The translations under genes and the position numbers were made by a program. Shown here piece by piece: positions 1 to 9,015 of a stretch of 64,000 nucleotides of DNA. Position 1 is the first letter of the stretch. Each line of letters begins with the position of its first letter. Below the pieces are notes generated by a model, which saw nothing but the letters and a program-made list of their open reading frames with translations, was not told the DNA's origin and made no database searches. This DNA comes from Pseudomonas arsenicoxydans (GTDB lineage: Bacteria; Pseudomonadota; Gammaproteobacteria; Pseudomonadales; Pseudomonadaceae), in contig NZ_LT629705.1 of assembly GCF_900103875.1 (NCBI RefSeq), positions 5,341,001-5,405,000 on the forward strand. Reading direction: 5' to 3'.

Positions 1-1258
1 TGTAAGAATCCTGGGCAATGTCGGTGGCGTGTTGCTGAGCCCCGATCTGCCGGCCGATATCGCGCAACTGGTTGATGGTGTCGCTGACATCGCCCAGCGC
101 TTTCACCAGGCTTTTGTTGTACTGCGCCACGGCGAGGTCGTAATCGGCGTCGCGCGAGTCGAGGTTGGCACGCAGGCGGCCACCATCGAAAATCGGCACG
201 GAAATGGTCGGCGCGATGTTGAAGAAACGGCTCGCCGAACCAAACATCGCATCGCCCAGTAAAGATTCGGCACCCGCCGCCGCGCTCAAGTTCAAGTTGG
301 GATAGAACTGGGTTTTGCCCGCGGCGATGTTCTTGCTCGCGGCCTCGACCCGCCAGCGCGCGGCCACCAGGTCAGGACGACGACCAAGCAATTCGGCCGG
401 CAACACCGACGGCAAAGCAACGGCGCTGGCCTGAAGGACTTTCGGCCGGGCGATTTCGTTACCGCGGTCCGGGCCTTTGCCCAGCAGCACGGCCAAGGCG
501 ATTTTCGCGCTTTGCAGGCGTTTTTCGGCTTCGATCAGGCTGGCTTCGGAGGTGGCTTCCAGGCTTTCGGTTTGCTGGAACTGGTACTGGCTATCGATCC
601 CCGAACTCAAGCGACGCTGGCTCAGGTTGAGCATTTGCCGAGTACGCTTGAGGTCTTCATTTGCCAGGTCATAGACGATGTGAGCCTGGCCCAGATCGCT
701 ATAGGCGCGGGCGACATCGGCAGACAAGGTCAGCTGAGCGGCCTGCTGGTCGACTTCGGCCGCACGGGCCTGGCCCAGCGCCGCTTCCCAGGCGTCACGC
801 TGACCGCCCCAGAGGTCGAAGTTGTAATTGAAGCTGGCGCCGATATTGCGCACGGTGGCGTAAGTGCCGCCCTGCCCGCTCGGGTCTTGATCGCGGGACA
901 GACGCGAACGGCTGACACCGGCGCTGGCGTCGAGGGTCGGCATGCGCGCAGCGTCGGCGGCATAGGCAGCGGCGCTGGCCTGATGCGCACGGGCGTCGGC
1001 GATTTGCATGTCTGGGCTGTCGTGCAGGGCTTCGCGGATCAGACCATCGAGTTGCGGATCGCCCAGGCTGGTCCACCAGTCGCTTTTCGGCCAGGCCGCC
1101 GGCGACAGGGTCACGCCGCTGAGGGATTGTCCGGCCTTGAGGTTTTTCGCATCGAGGCTGACGCCTTCGGTGGTCAGGCCGCTATAGCTGGCGCATCCGG
1201 CCAGGGTCATGGCCACCAGCACCAGGCTCAAACCGGCACGCAGGGTTTTACTGCTCAT
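1..1258 (-). CDS. RND/EmrAB-type efflux outer membrane lipoprotein (NodT/OprM family), 3' end off the left edge
   Basis: The reverse strand encodes about 419 residues of an outer membrane factor. The N-terminus is a lipoprotein signal with lipobox LAGC (Cys at about residue 22), followed by the family's two-fold helical repeat, including the stretches LWGGQRDAWEAA and ELLGRRPDLVAARW that recur in OprM/NodT/TtgC proteins. Such proteins form the TolC-like exit duct for RND or MFS efflux pumps. The start ATG overlaps the stop of the upstream MarR gene (ATGA), so the two are co-transcribed. The pump subunits probably lie beyond the left edge, as in marR-OMF-emrA-emrB operons (inference). Confidence 0.9.
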   Translation of the reverse strand, partial: MSSKTLRAGLSLVLVAMTLAGCASYSGLTTEGVSLDAKNLKAGQSLSGVTLSPAAWPKSDWWTSLGDPQLDGLIREALHDSPDMQIADARAHQASAAAYAADAARMPTLDASAGVSRSRLSRDQDPSGQGGTYATVRNIGASFNYNFDLWGGQRDAWEAALGQARAAEVDQQAAQLTLSADVARAYSDLGQAHIVYDLANEDLKRTRQMLNLSQRRLSSGIDSQYQFQQTESLEATSEASLIEAEKRLQSAKIALAVLLGKGPDRGNEIARPKVLQASAVALPSVLPAELLGRRPDLVAARWRVEAASKNIAAGKTQFYPNLNLSAAAGAESLLGDAMFGSASRFFNIAPTISVPIFDGGRLRANLDSRDADYDLAVAQYNKSLVKALGDVSDTINQLRDIGRQIGAQQHATDIAQDSY

Positions 1259-1728
1259 TTGTCACCTACCCGCAGCAAGGTGATCGAGTCACCCGCCGCC
1301 ACCAATATTTTCTTGAGGATCTGTTCCAGGGTTTTCAGCTCATCCGGTGTGATCGCGCCAGCCAGTTCATTCATGGCGTCGGCGCCGATGTGCGGCAGCC
1401 GGTCGGCGAGCTTCTGGCCTTCTTCGGTCAGCACCAGTTGCACCTGACGGCGATCCGCCTCGGAACGCTGGCGGGCGAGGAAACCTTTCTGTTCCAGACG
1501 ATCGAGCATGCGGGTCATCGAACCGCTGTCCAGCGACAGGTGCCGGCACAGCTCGGCCGGCGTATCGACACCGAACTGGGCCATGATGATCAGCACTTTG
1601 AACTGCGCGGCGGTGATGCCGTGGGGCTCCATGTGCGTGTCGATGATCCGGTCCTTGAGCAGCGCAGCGCGCCCGAGCAGGAGGCCGAGATGGCAATTCT
1701 GGAATTCGTCTGGCGTGAAATGTTTCAT
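1255..1728 (-). CDS. MarR-family transcriptional regulator of the efflux operon
   Basis: A 157-residue protein with a MarR winged helix at roughly residues 38-110: the recognition helix region is LCRHLSLDSGSMTRMLDRLE, and the wing carries the typical EADRR. It should act as a dimeric repressor released by phenolic or drug-like ligands. The start at 1728 follows a GGTGG ribosome site. It is the first gene of an operon with the outer membrane channel (4-nt overlap). Two identical 12-bp palindromes directly upstream are the likely autoregulatory operators. Confidence 0.88.
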   Translation of the reverse strand: MKHFTPDEFQNCHLGLLLGRAALLKDRIIDTHMEPHGITAAQFKVLIIMAQFGVDTPAELCRHLSLDSGSMTRMLDRLEQKGFLARQRSEADRRQVQLVLTEEGQKLADRLPHIGADAMNELAGAITPDELKTLEQILKKILVAAGDSITLLRVGDK

Positions 1729-1743
1729 CTGACCACCAATTAG

Positions 1744-1788
1744 CTGCCTAGGCAGAGAATGTATGACGAGATGTTACTGCCTAGGCAG
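1744..1788. promoter_or_regulatory. Twin palindromic operator of the marR-efflux operon
   Basis: The perfect palindrome CTGCCTAGGCAG occurs at 1744-1755 and again at 1777-1788. The centres are 33 bp apart, about three helical turns, so two MarR dimers could bind the same face. The proximal site ends 16 nt from the marR start codon. Both sites are seen directly; binding by this MarR is inference. Confidence 0.75.
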
Positions 1789-1861
1789 CGAATGTCAACG
1801 TAATAGTTAGGTTGCTTTGTATTTAGCTGATCGGCGGCGGGGGGATAGAGGGGTCAATCGT

Positions 1862-1906
1862 CGGCAGGAACAGATTCACGCACATGATCGTGAACCTGTT
1901 CGCCGA
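1862..1906. terminator. Hairpin at the 3' end of the porin gene
   Basis: Arms GAACAGATTCACG (1868-1880) and CGTGAACCTGTTC (1889-1901) pair at 12 of 13 positions, extended by CGGC/GCCG. It lies just beyond the porin stop on the minus strand. No T-run follows, so it may stabilise the 3' end or act with Rho rather than as a classical terminator. Confidence 0.4.
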
Positions 1907-1923
1907 TGGGCTTGAAGGCGGGC

Positions 1924-3243
1924 TTACATCAGAGGAATGGAATAGCTCACGATCAGGCGATTCTGATCCTGATTGCGGGCGATATCGCTGCGTGACATTG
2001 CGTTGCGCCAGCCGAAACCGACGTTCTTCAACGCGCCACTTTGAATCACATAATCCAGGGAGATATCTCGCTCCCATTCGCTCGCGTCCTGGCCGCTTGT
2101 CGTCTGGATGTTGTTGCCCTTGAGGTACATGACCGACGCCTTCAGACCCGGAACTCCCGCGGCGGCGAAGTCGTAGGCATATTGCGCGAAAGCGGTCCGT
2201 TCGCCGGCCTGGATGAAGGTTTGAATGGTGCGGTCGGTGTACAGATAAAGGCTGGCGCCGCCCTCGCCTTTGTCAACCAGCCCGCCTTGATTGAGTTGAG
2301 CAAAGTTGCTGTCATCGGAAACGCTTTGATAACCCGCTGTAATGGCATGGCCGCCTAACGAGTAAATAAATGCCGCACTCCAGGTATCGTTGTCGATTTC
2401 ACCCGTCCCGCCTTTGGTATAACCACCTAACTTGTAACCACTGGCACGCCCGGCAGCGTTGCTATTCTTGCCATCGGAAGTGGTCTTGAAATACCGCAAG
2501 TCGGTTTTCAGCGAGCCGTACTCACCCAACGGCAGTACATGCAATACACCGACGAAGTGCTGTTGGTAATAATCTTCGAGGTTGGCGTAGTAATACTGGG
2601 CAGTCAGGTCTTTAGTCAGTTTGTAATCAGCGCCAGCGAAGGTGAACTTGTTGCTTTCCTGGGTGGCACCCGCTACCGCCAGGCCGGCACTGTCGCTGGA
2701 ACCGCGGCCAGTGGCATGCTCAATTTGGCCGGCGGTAAAGGTCAGATTATCCAGTTCGTTGCTGGTGACCTGACCGCCTTCAAAGGTTTGCGGCAGCAGT
2801 CGGCCATCGTTCGCCACCAGAATCGGCAACTTCGGCTGCAAGGTGCCGTAGCGCAACTCGGTCTTGGAGAACCGCATCTTTGCCGTCGCGCCGGCACGAC
2901 CCCATTGATCCGCGGCCTTATCGCCATCACTGGGAATCATTGAACTGCCGACATGCCGTCCTTCACCGCTATCGAGCTTGATCCCAAGCAAACCGATCGC
3001 ATCCAGACCGAAACCCACCGTACCGTCGGTGAACCCCGACTGATAGTTGAGCATGAAGCCTTGGCCCCATTCTTCGGTTTTCGACGGCGCGGCGGCACCG
3101 TCGCGGTTATCGTTATTGAAATAGAAGTTACGCAAGTTCAAGTTGGCTTTGCTGTCATTAATGAAATCAGCAGACGCCAAGGGACTCAGGGCCATGCCCA
3201 AACCGCCGGTCAAAATACTTAATACTTGAAGCGAGGCTTTCAT
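1924..3243 (-). CDS. OprD-family outer membrane porin
   Basis: A 439-residue protein with a signal peptide cleaved after ALSPLASA (residue 25). The mature N-terminus DFINDSKANLNLRNFYFNND is typical of the Pseudomonas OprD/OprE/OpdX group, and the protein ends in a terminal beta strand (YSIPLM). These 18-strand barrels take up small carboxylates, amino acids or peptides; the substrate cannot be read from the sequence. I chose the ATG at 3243 because GGAG lies 9 nt upstream and the signal peptide begins there; an in-frame start 27 nt earlier is less likely. It is monocistronic, with 190 bp of upstream DNA in which I see no clear operator. Confidence 0.9.
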   Translation of the reverse strand: MKASLQVLSILTGGLGMALSPLASADFINDSKANLNLRNFYFNNDNRDGAAAPSKTEEWGQGFMLNYQSGFTDGTVGFGLDAIGLLGIKLDSGEGRHVGSSMIPSDGDKAADQWGRAGATAKMRFSKTELRYGTLQPKLPILVANDGRLLPQTFEGGQVTSNELDNLTFTAGQIEHATGRGSSDSAGLAVAGATQESNKFTFAGADYKLTKDLTAQYYYANLEDYYQQHFVGVLHVLPLGEYGSLKTDLRYFKTTSDGKNSNAAGRASGYKLGGYTKGGTGEIDNDTWSAAFIYSLGGHAITAGYQSVSDDSNFAQLNQGGLVDKGEGGASLYLYTDRTIQTFIQAGERTAFAQYAYDFAAAGVPGLKASVMYLKGNNIQTTSGQDASEWERDISLDYVIQSGALKNVGFGWRNAMSRSDIARNQDQNRLIVSYSIPLM

Positions 3244-3434
3244 CAGGGCGAACTCCAGCGCAGAAACCATGTTCTGTGCTCAGTAAAAAGACAGCAGGAA
3301 GCAACGGGCCCACCAATGAATAAGCCCGAGCATTAAGTCATCATTGAGATAAACGTCGTGTAACCGTACTAAGTGGCCGTCGTTAAAACCTCCCCAAGCT
3401 AAATAAGGACAGCATCGTCATCGTCCAGGTCTTA

Positions 3435-4268
3435 TCAGTCGATCAATCCATGAACGTCATAAAACGGATAAGGCCCGGCGTATTCACCGAACACGGCGTT
3501 GTGGGTCACCAGACCTTGTTGCGGATGCCAGCGATGCACCAGGTACCCCGCCGGCTCAAGATTGAAATGTGCGGGCGCGGATGCCTCCAGATCCAGCACG
3601 ATCTGGTGGGAAGTGCCGGGGCACACACAACTCAGCGAGCCGCCGAAGCGACGCTGCATCGGCCGATGCAGATGCCCACAAAGCAAGCGCTCTACCTGCG
3701 GATGGCGAGCGACGAGCGCTTCCAACGCGGCGGTATTGATAAACGGCTCGTGGTCCATGTGGCCGATGCCGGTGATAAAAGGCGGATGATGGAGAATTAA
3801 CAGCGTCGGTACATGGGGGCGACGGGACAATTGCTCATCGAGCCAGCGCAACTGGCTGTCCAGCAATTGACCGCCATGGGCGCCCGGTCGGGTCGAGTCC
3901 AGGCCGATCAGGCGTACCGGGTGCTCCTCGACCACCCAATCGAGCGGCGCGTTGGCGTTAGTCGGCAAATAAGTGTGATGGGTAAATCCCGCCAGCAGCT
4001 GCTCGCGATCATCGTGATTGCCGGGTACCAGATAGACAGGCATGTGCAATCGCGCCAGTTCGCGCTTGAGCACCGCGTATTCATCGGCACGGCCGAAATC
4101 CACCAGGTCGCCGCTGATGACCACGATGTCAGGGCGCGGTTGGCTGGCATTCAAATGATCGATCGCGCGCCGCAACGCGCCCAGACAATCGACCACGCCG
4201 TAGGTCAGCTTTTGATCGGCTTTAAGGTGCAAATCGCTGATCTGCGCAATAAGAAACGGACTGTTCAA
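3435..4268 (-). CDS. GpdQ-like metallophosphodiesterase (glycerophosphodiesterase type)
   Basis: A calcineurin-like binuclear metallophosphoesterase of 277 residues. From the proposed TTG start the metal ligands are D12, H14, D54, N84, H160, H199 and H201, which match the GpdQ ligands (D8, H10, D50, N80, H156, H195, H197) with a constant offset of four. PGNHDD, HHPP, CGHLH, PGTSHQ and YAGP also fit. GpdQ enzymes hydrolyse glycerophosphodiesters and other phosphodiesters in the cytoplasm. The TTG at 4268 has AAGAG upstream and avoids overlap with the ABC ATPase; a longer ATG reading from 4340 is less likely. It is the last gene of the LacI-ABC unit, suggesting it cleaves the imported substrate. 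Confidence 0.82.
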   Translation of the reverse strand: MNSPFLIAQISDLHLKADQKLTYGVVDCLGALRRAIDHLNASQPRPDIVVISGDLVDFGRADEYAVLKRELARLHMPVYLVPGNHDDREQLLAGFTHHTYLPTNANAPLDWVVEEHPVRLIGLDSTRPGAHGGQLLDSQLRWLDEQLSRRPHVPTLLILHHPPFITGIGHMDHEPFINTAALEALVARHPQVERLLCGHLHRPMQRRFGGSLSCVCPGTSHQIVLDLEASAPAHFNLEPAGYLVHRWHPQQGLVTHNAVFGEYAGPYPFYDVHGLID

Positions 4269-4293
4269 AATAAGTGCTCTTAAACAAAAAACA

Positions 4294-5325
4294 TCACGAA
4301 TGCAGGGTGAACAACACGTGTGGCTCGATGGCCAGGGCAATCAGCGCGCCGGTGGCATGAATGACGCCGTCAGCGCTGTCGACCAGCAATGGCTGCCCAG
4401 TCCCAACGTCCACCAACAGGCGACTTTGCGCCCCCTGGAAAAACTGCCCGACCAGACGACCGCGCACATGCCCCGCACCGTCCATCACCCGCAAATGCTC
4501 AGGACGGCAGTACACCGTCGTCGGCACAGGGATGCCCTTCCAGGGCAACTCGCCGCCGCTGACCTTCAAGCCATGGGCGGTCGGTTCGATCACCGGGAAC
4601 GCATTGAGGTTGCCGACGAAACTGGCGACAAACGCGTTGGCGGGTTGCTGATAGATGTCTCGTGGCGTGGCCAGTTGTGCGATTCGTCCGCGCTCCATGA
4701 CCAGGATCCGGTCCCCCAGCGCCATGGCCTCGCCCTGGTCGTGCGTCACAAACACCGAGGTAATGCGCAAGCTGCGCAGCAGTTGATCCAGCTCGCTACG
4801 CAGCCGTTCGCGCAACTGCGCATCCAGCGCTGCCAACGGCTCATCAAGCAGCAACACCCGAGGCCGGGGGGCTAACGCACGGGCGAGTGCCACCCGCTGA
4901 CGCTGGCCGCCGGACAACTCGTGAATGCGGCGTTTACCGTGATCCTGCAGGCCGACCAGTTCCAGTAACTCGGCGCAACGCTTGTTGCGTTCAGCGGGCG
5001 ACAGGCCTCTTATCTTCAGGCCGTAAACAATATTGCCGGCCACGTCCAGGTTCGGAAACAACGCGTAATTCTGAAACACCATGCCCACGTCGCGGCGCTC
5101 GATGGGCAGGCGTGTGACGTCACTGTCGGCGAAGAAAATCTGCCCGACATCCGGGCGTTCAAGGCCGGCGATCATGCGCAACGTGGTGGTTTTACCGCAA
5201 CCGGACGGGCCAAGGATCGCCAAGGTTTCCCCGGCCTCGATAGTCAGGTTCAAATCGTCTACAGCAACGGTGCCGTCAGAGAACGCCTTGCGGCAACCCT
5301 GCAGGCGAATAGTGGTTCCAGTCAT
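4294..5325 (-). CDS. ABC importer ATPase (PotA/FbpC/UgpC-like)
   Basis: A 343-residue ATPase with Walker A GPSGCGKTT, Q-loop VFQNYALFP, signature LSGGQRQRVALARAL, Walker B VLLLDEPLAALD and H-loop VTHDQGEA, followed by a C-terminal TOBE-type domain from about residue 245. It energises the two adjacent permeases. The start overlaps the permease stop by 4 nt (5322-5325), indicating translational coupling, and the phosphodiesterase follows 25 nt downstream. The family imports polyamines, ferric ions, phosphonates and glycerophosphodiesters; the linked GpdQ-like enzyme points to a phosphodiester (inference). Confidence 0.92.
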   Translation of the reverse strand: MTGTTIRLQGCRKAFSDGTVAVDDLNLTIEAGETLAILGPSGCGKTTTLRMIAGLERPDVGQIFFADSDVTRLPIERRDVGMVFQNYALFPNLDVAGNIVYGLKIRGLSPAERNKRCAELLELVGLQDHGKRRIHELSGGQRQRVALARALAPRPRVLLLDEPLAALDAQLRERLRSELDQLLRSLRITSVFVTHDQGEAMALGDRILVMERGRIAQLATPRDIYQQPANAFVASFVGNLNAFPVIEPTAHGLKVSGGELPWKGIPVPTTVYCRPEHLRVMDGAGHVRGRLVGQFFQGAQSRLLVDVGTGQPLLVDSADGVIHATGALIALAIEPHVLFTLHS

Positions 5326-6116
5326 CGACGCTCTCCACGAGAAAGACGGGCGCTGATGGCCTGCAACGCAATCAGCAGCGGCACGATCATCAACAGAAAT
5401 ATGAGGGTGTAGGCGCTGGCCACTTCCAGCCGCGCCGAGGCATAGCTGTCGGCCAGGCCCACCGGCAAGGTCTTGGTCATCGGTGTGTGGAGCATCCAGG
5501 TCAGGTTGAACTCACCCAGCGACAGGGTGACGACCATCAGCACTCCGGCCAGTATCCCGGCCCGACAATTGGGCACCACCACGCTGAAGAAACGCTTGAT
5601 CGGCCCGGCACCGAGGCTCGCCGCCGCCTCTTCCAGCGTCGGCAATTGCTGGCGCTGCATCACGGCCATCACTGGGCGCACCAGAAATGGCAAGGTAAAC
5701 AACACATGCCCCACCAGGATAAACAGCCAACTGCTGCGAAACTCGCCAAATTGCCCGTAGGTCAACAGCAACGCCAAGGCACTGGCCAAGCCCGGCATGG
5801 CCACCGGCAACACCATCAGCTCTTCGAATGCGCGGCTGAAGCGGTTGTTCATCCGCACCAGGGCATAAGCCGCCGGCACGCCGATCACGCAAACACACAC
5901 GGCACAGGCAACCGCCAATTGCAGCGATAACCAGACCGTCGGCGAGTAGCTTTGCCAGACCTGAATCAACCAGTCGAACGTCAGGCCACTGGACACCCCG
6001 ACGAAGTAATTGCGCGTCAGCCCCGCCAGCAACGACATCAGCACGGGCACCAACATGAAGGCACAGACCAGCAGGGTAAAAACCAGCTGTGCGATAAACA
6101 GCGTTGTTCGTTTCAC
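5322..6116 (-). CDS. ABC importer permease (PotC/PhnV-like)
   Basis: An inner membrane protein of 264 residues with about six transmembrane helices (first at residues 7-30, last near 240-255) and the EAA coupling loop EEAAASLGAGPIKRFFSVVVP that docks on the ATPase. It forms the translocation pore with the next upstream permease. The start overlaps that gene by 4 nt, and its own 3' end overlaps the ATPase gene by 4 nt, so the whole set is coupled. Confidence 0.9.
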   Translation of the reverse strand: MKRTTLFIAQLVFTLLVCAFMLVPVLMSLLAGLTRNYFVGVSSGLTFDWLIQVWQSYSPTVWLSLQLAVACAVCVCVIGVPAAYALVRMNNRFSRAFEELMVLPVAMPGLASALALLLTYGQFGEFRSSWLFILVGHVLFTLPFLVRPVMAVMQRQQLPTLEEAAASLGAGPIKRFFSVVVPNCRAGILAGVLMVVTLSLGEFNLTWMLHTPMTKTLPVGLADSYASARLEVASAYTLIFLLMIVPLLIALQAISARLSRGERR

Positions 6117-6982
6117 AAAACCGTCCCCGACTGTTTGGCCACGCGCCGTGCCAGTAACAGCACCGCCCAGGTGACTGCTCCGAGGATGACCGACAGCGCA
6201 GCGGCCACGGTGAAATTGGCGTAGTTGGTGAACACGTTATAGATGGCCACGGGGGTCACGTTCAGCCGCGTGCCCAAGGTGAACGCAGTGCCGAAAGCGC
6301 CCATCGACGTCGCGAAACAAATGGCGCCGCAGGACACCAGCGCGGGGGCCAGCCCCGGCACGATCACGTCGCACACCACCCGCCAATGCCCGGCACCGAG
6401 TGAGTGCGCGGCTTCTTCCAGGCTGCGATCCAGGCTTTCACACGCGGCCATCACCGTGAGAATCACCCGCGGAATCGAGAAGTACAGATAACCGATGAAC
6501 AGTCCCGTCAGCGAGTAAGCGAAAATCCAGCGCTCACCCGCCAGCTCCAGACCGAGCGATGCAAACAAGCCTTGTCGACCGGCCAGCAGAATCACCAGAA
6601 AGCCGACCACCACCCCGGGAAACGCCAGCGGAAACGTCAGCAGCGCAACCAACGCCGAGCGCCCGAAGAACTGCTGGCGGGCGAGAAACACCCCGCTGAT
6701 GCCACCGACCAACAACGCCGCCAGTGTCACCAACGCCGCCAGGAGGCAGGTCTGCACCAAGCTGCCAAGGTATTGCGCACTACTGAGCACTTGCCAATAG
6801 CCACTGTCGCTGCCGTCGCGCCGTTGCCCACCCAGCAGAATCAAATGCGCCAGCGGCAACAGCCAGAACGCGAGCAGAACCGCTGCCGCCGGGGCCAGCG
6901 CCCAGGCAACAGTTGGTCGCAGGCGCTGCAAAACATCGTGGCGGGACGAGACGTCCTGCACGTTGAGCGGCACAGTCGTCAC
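6113..6982 (-). CDS. ABC importer permease (PotB/PhnU-like)
   Basis: A 289-residue permease with about six transmembrane helices and the EAA loop EEAAHSLGAGHWRVVCDVIVP. It is the second pore subunit of the importer. Its ATG directly abuts the stop of the solute-binding protein gene (6982/6983), and its 3' end overlaps the following permease by 4 nt. Substrate specificity rests with the binding protein. Confidence 0.9.
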   Translation of the reverse strand: MTTVPLNVQDVSSRHDVLQRLRPTVAWALAPAAAVLLAFWLLPLAHLILLGGQRRDGSDSGYWQVLSSAQYLGSLVQTCLLAALVTLAALLVGGISGVFLARQQFFGRSALVALLTFPLAFPGVVVGFLVILLAGRQGLFASLGLELAGERWIFAYSLTGLFIGYLYFSIPRVILTVMAACESLDRSLEEAAHSLGAGHWRVVCDVIVPGLAPALVSCGAICFATSMGAFGTAFTLGTRLNVTPVAIYNVFTNYANFTVAAALSVILGAVTWAVLLLARRVAKQSGTVL

Positions 6983-7987
6983 TTACTTGACCTCACTCAG
7001 ATAGCGCGCAGCAAAGGCTTCCTGCACCGCCGCCATTTTTTCGTAATCGACCACGCCGGCGCGGGCATAGTCACTGTCCGGAAGGAACTGCGCGGCGACG
7101 TCGGCCGGCATCTTCATCTCACGAACCGGACGCAGATATGCCTTGGCCCACAACGCCTGCCCCTGGTCGGACAGCACAAAATCCAGGACCTTTTCGGCGT
7201 TGGCGCGATGCGGCGCGTTGTCGACCACGCTCATCACATAAGGCACGCTGATGCTGCCTTCCCTGGGGATCACGAAAGCGACGTTGGCCTTGTCTTTGTA
7301 GCGCGCGCGGTAAGCGTTGAAGTCGTAGTCGACCAGAATCGGCAGCTCACCGGAAAGCACCCGCGCATACGCGGTTTGTTTCGGCACGATGGGCGCGTTT
7401 TTCGCCAGTTTCTGGAAGTAATCAATGGCCGGCGCGAAGTTATCCAGGGTCCCGCCCATGGCCTGATTAATGGCGACCGCGGACACGTAACCGACGAATG
7501 CACTGGATGGGTCGAGGTAGCCGACCATGCCTTTGTACTCAGGCTTGAGCAGATCAGCCCAGCTCTGCGGAACCGGCAAGCCACCCAGCGCATCAACGTT
7601 AACCATGATTCCCAACGTCCCGGAATGAATTGCAAACCAGTGCCCCTGCGGGTCTTTCAACCCCGTCGGAATCTGCTCCCAGCCTTTGGGTTTATAAGTC
7701 CCGACCACTCCGGCTTTTTGTGCCTGTAAACCGAATGTCACGCCGTAATACACCACGTCCGCCACCGGCGCGGCGCGCTCGGCAACCAACTGCGCCAGGG
7801 CCTGGCCAGAGTTTTTATTGTCCAGCGGTACCTGCACACCTGTGGTGTCGGCAATGGCCTTGAGTTGAGTGCCCCAATCCGCCCATTCCGGCGGACAGTT
7901 GTAGCAAATCGCCGTTTCAGCGGCCTGGGCCAGGCTGGCCACACCGCACAGCCATAACGCCGCCAGGGTTTTAGTGAAGCGGATCAT
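6983..7987 (-). CDS. Periplasmic substrate-binding protein of the importer
   Basis: A 334-residue extracellular solute-binding protein (family 1 / iron-polyamine-phosphonate-like) with a signal peptide ending GVASLAQA after residue 22. The ATG at 7987 has GAGGAGA just upstream and starts at the signal peptide; longer readings from 8116 are not supported. The mature protein begins AETAICYNCPPEW, with two closely spaced cysteines. Its ATG lies inside the last 17 nt of the LacI gene, so the regulator and transporter are one transcript. The ligand is unknown; the linked phosphodiesterase suggests a phosphodiester or related phosphorus compound. Confidence 0.88.
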   Translation of the reverse strand: MIRFTKTLAALWLCGVASLAQAAETAICYNCPPEWADWGTQLKAIADTTGVQVPLDNKNSGQALAQLVAERAAPVADVVYYGVTFGLQAQKAGVVGTYKPKGWEQIPTGLKDPQGHWFAIHSGTLGIMVNVDALGGLPVPQSWADLLKPEYKGMVGYLDPSSAFVGYVSAVAINQAMGGTLDNFAPAIDYFQKLAKNAPIVPKQTAYARVLSGELPILVDYDFNAYRARYKDKANVAFVIPREGSISVPYVMSVVDNAPHRANAEKVLDFVLSDQGQALWAKAYLRPVREMKMPADVAAQFLPDSDYARAGVVDYEKMAAVQEAFAARYLSEVK

Positions 7988-8990
7988 CGAGTTTCTCCTC
8001 GTAGGGTTGAGTACTTTCGCCTGGCCGGACATGGCAAGGCAGGCAATGGGAAACCGGGGCGGCGCCAGCAATTTGTGCCAGCAACTGGTCAATGACCGTG
8101 CTGGCCAGCGTTGCAATTGGCTGCACCACGCTGCACAGCGTGGGGTGCATTTGCGTGCCCAGCGCGATACCGTCGAAACCGATCACTGACAGTTGCCGAG
8201 GCACATTCCAGCCGTGTCGGCGCAGTTCGGCGATCAGGCTGATCGCCAGCAAATCGTTGGAACAAACCAACGCGCTGGGCGCCTGTGGTCCGGACAAAAA
8301 AGGTTCAAGGGCGGCGAAATCGGCTTGGGTATGGGCAGGCATTTCGATCACCGGCAAGCTGTCGAGGCCGTGCTCACGCATCGCGTCGCCATAACCGGCG
8401 TAACGCAGACGGGCACGGTCAGACTGCAAGGCCGGGCCGGCGACCATGCCAATGCGCCGATGCCCCGCGTCCAGCAAGTAACGCGTGGCCAACGCCATCC
8501 CGGCGCGGTTGTCGACCGACACCGCGCTGTAATCGGGATTGCTCGGTTGGTGATAAGCCAGCACAAACGGCGTGTCCTCGCTGGCGAGGCTTTGCAGCAC
8601 GCGGTTGCTTTCGGCATCGGTGACGGTCAGCACCAGCCCGTCAACCCGCTGGCGCAACAACTCCTCGACCACCGCGCTTTCACGCTCGCTGTTGTAATCG
8701 GTGGTCGCCAGCAACAAATTGTAGCCACGCAAACGCGCGGCCCGCTCCATTGCCTGGAATTGCTCGGCGAACACCGGATTGAGGAGATTGGGGACCACCA
8801 CCCCGATCAGGTTGGTGGTTTGCAAACGCAGTTGGCGGCCGAGGCGATTGGGCCGAAAACCCAATTCGCGGGCAGCGGCGAACACTTGCTCGCGGGTCGC
8901 CGGACGCACCACTTCGGGGGAGGCAAAGGTCCGCGCGGCAGTCGCCCGCGACACACCTGCCAGTCGTGCAACTTCTTTCAAATCAGTCAT
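7971..8990 (-). CDS. LacI-family repressor of the ABC/phosphodiesterase operon
   Basis: A 339-residue LacI/GalR regulator. The N-terminal helix-turn-helix (LKEVARLAGVSRATAARTF, residues 3-21) precedes a hinge helix and a periplasmic-binding-protein-like effector domain (IGVVVPNLLNPVFAEQ onward). Position 17 reads A in the usual VSxxTVSR context. It is the promoter-proximal gene of the six-gene unit, so it should repress itself and the importer until the ligand is present. A perfect 14-bp palindrome of the LacI-family consensus lies 12 nt upstream of its start. Confidence 0.9.
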   Translation of the reverse strand: MTDLKEVARLAGVSRATAARTFASPEVVRPATREQVFAAARELGFRPNRLGRQLRLQTTNLIGVVVPNLLNPVFAEQFQAMERAARLRGYNLLLATTDYNSERESAVVEELLRQRVDGLVLTVTDAESNRVLQSLASEDTPFVLAYHQPSNPDYSAVSVDNRAGMALATRYLLDAGHRRIGMVAGPALQSDRARLRYAGYGDAMREHGLDSLPVIEMPAHTQADFAALEPFLSGPQAPSALVCSNDLLAISLIAELRRHGWNVPRQLSVIGFDGIALGTQMHPTLCSVVQPIATLASTVIDQLLAQIAGAAPVSHCLPCHVRPGESTQPYEEKLDDPLH

Positions 8991-9001
8991 TGTCGCTCGC
9001 T

Positions 9002-9015
9002 TGAGATCGATCTCA
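9002..9015. promoter_or_regulatory. LacI-family operator TGAGATCGATCTCA
   Basis: A perfect 14-bp palindrome that fits the general LacI-family form TGNNANCGNTNNCA with the central CG. It is placed 12 nt before the lacI-type gene start, where binding would block transcription of the whole ABC/phosphodiesterase unit. Assignment to this repressor is inferred from position. Confidence 0.75.
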
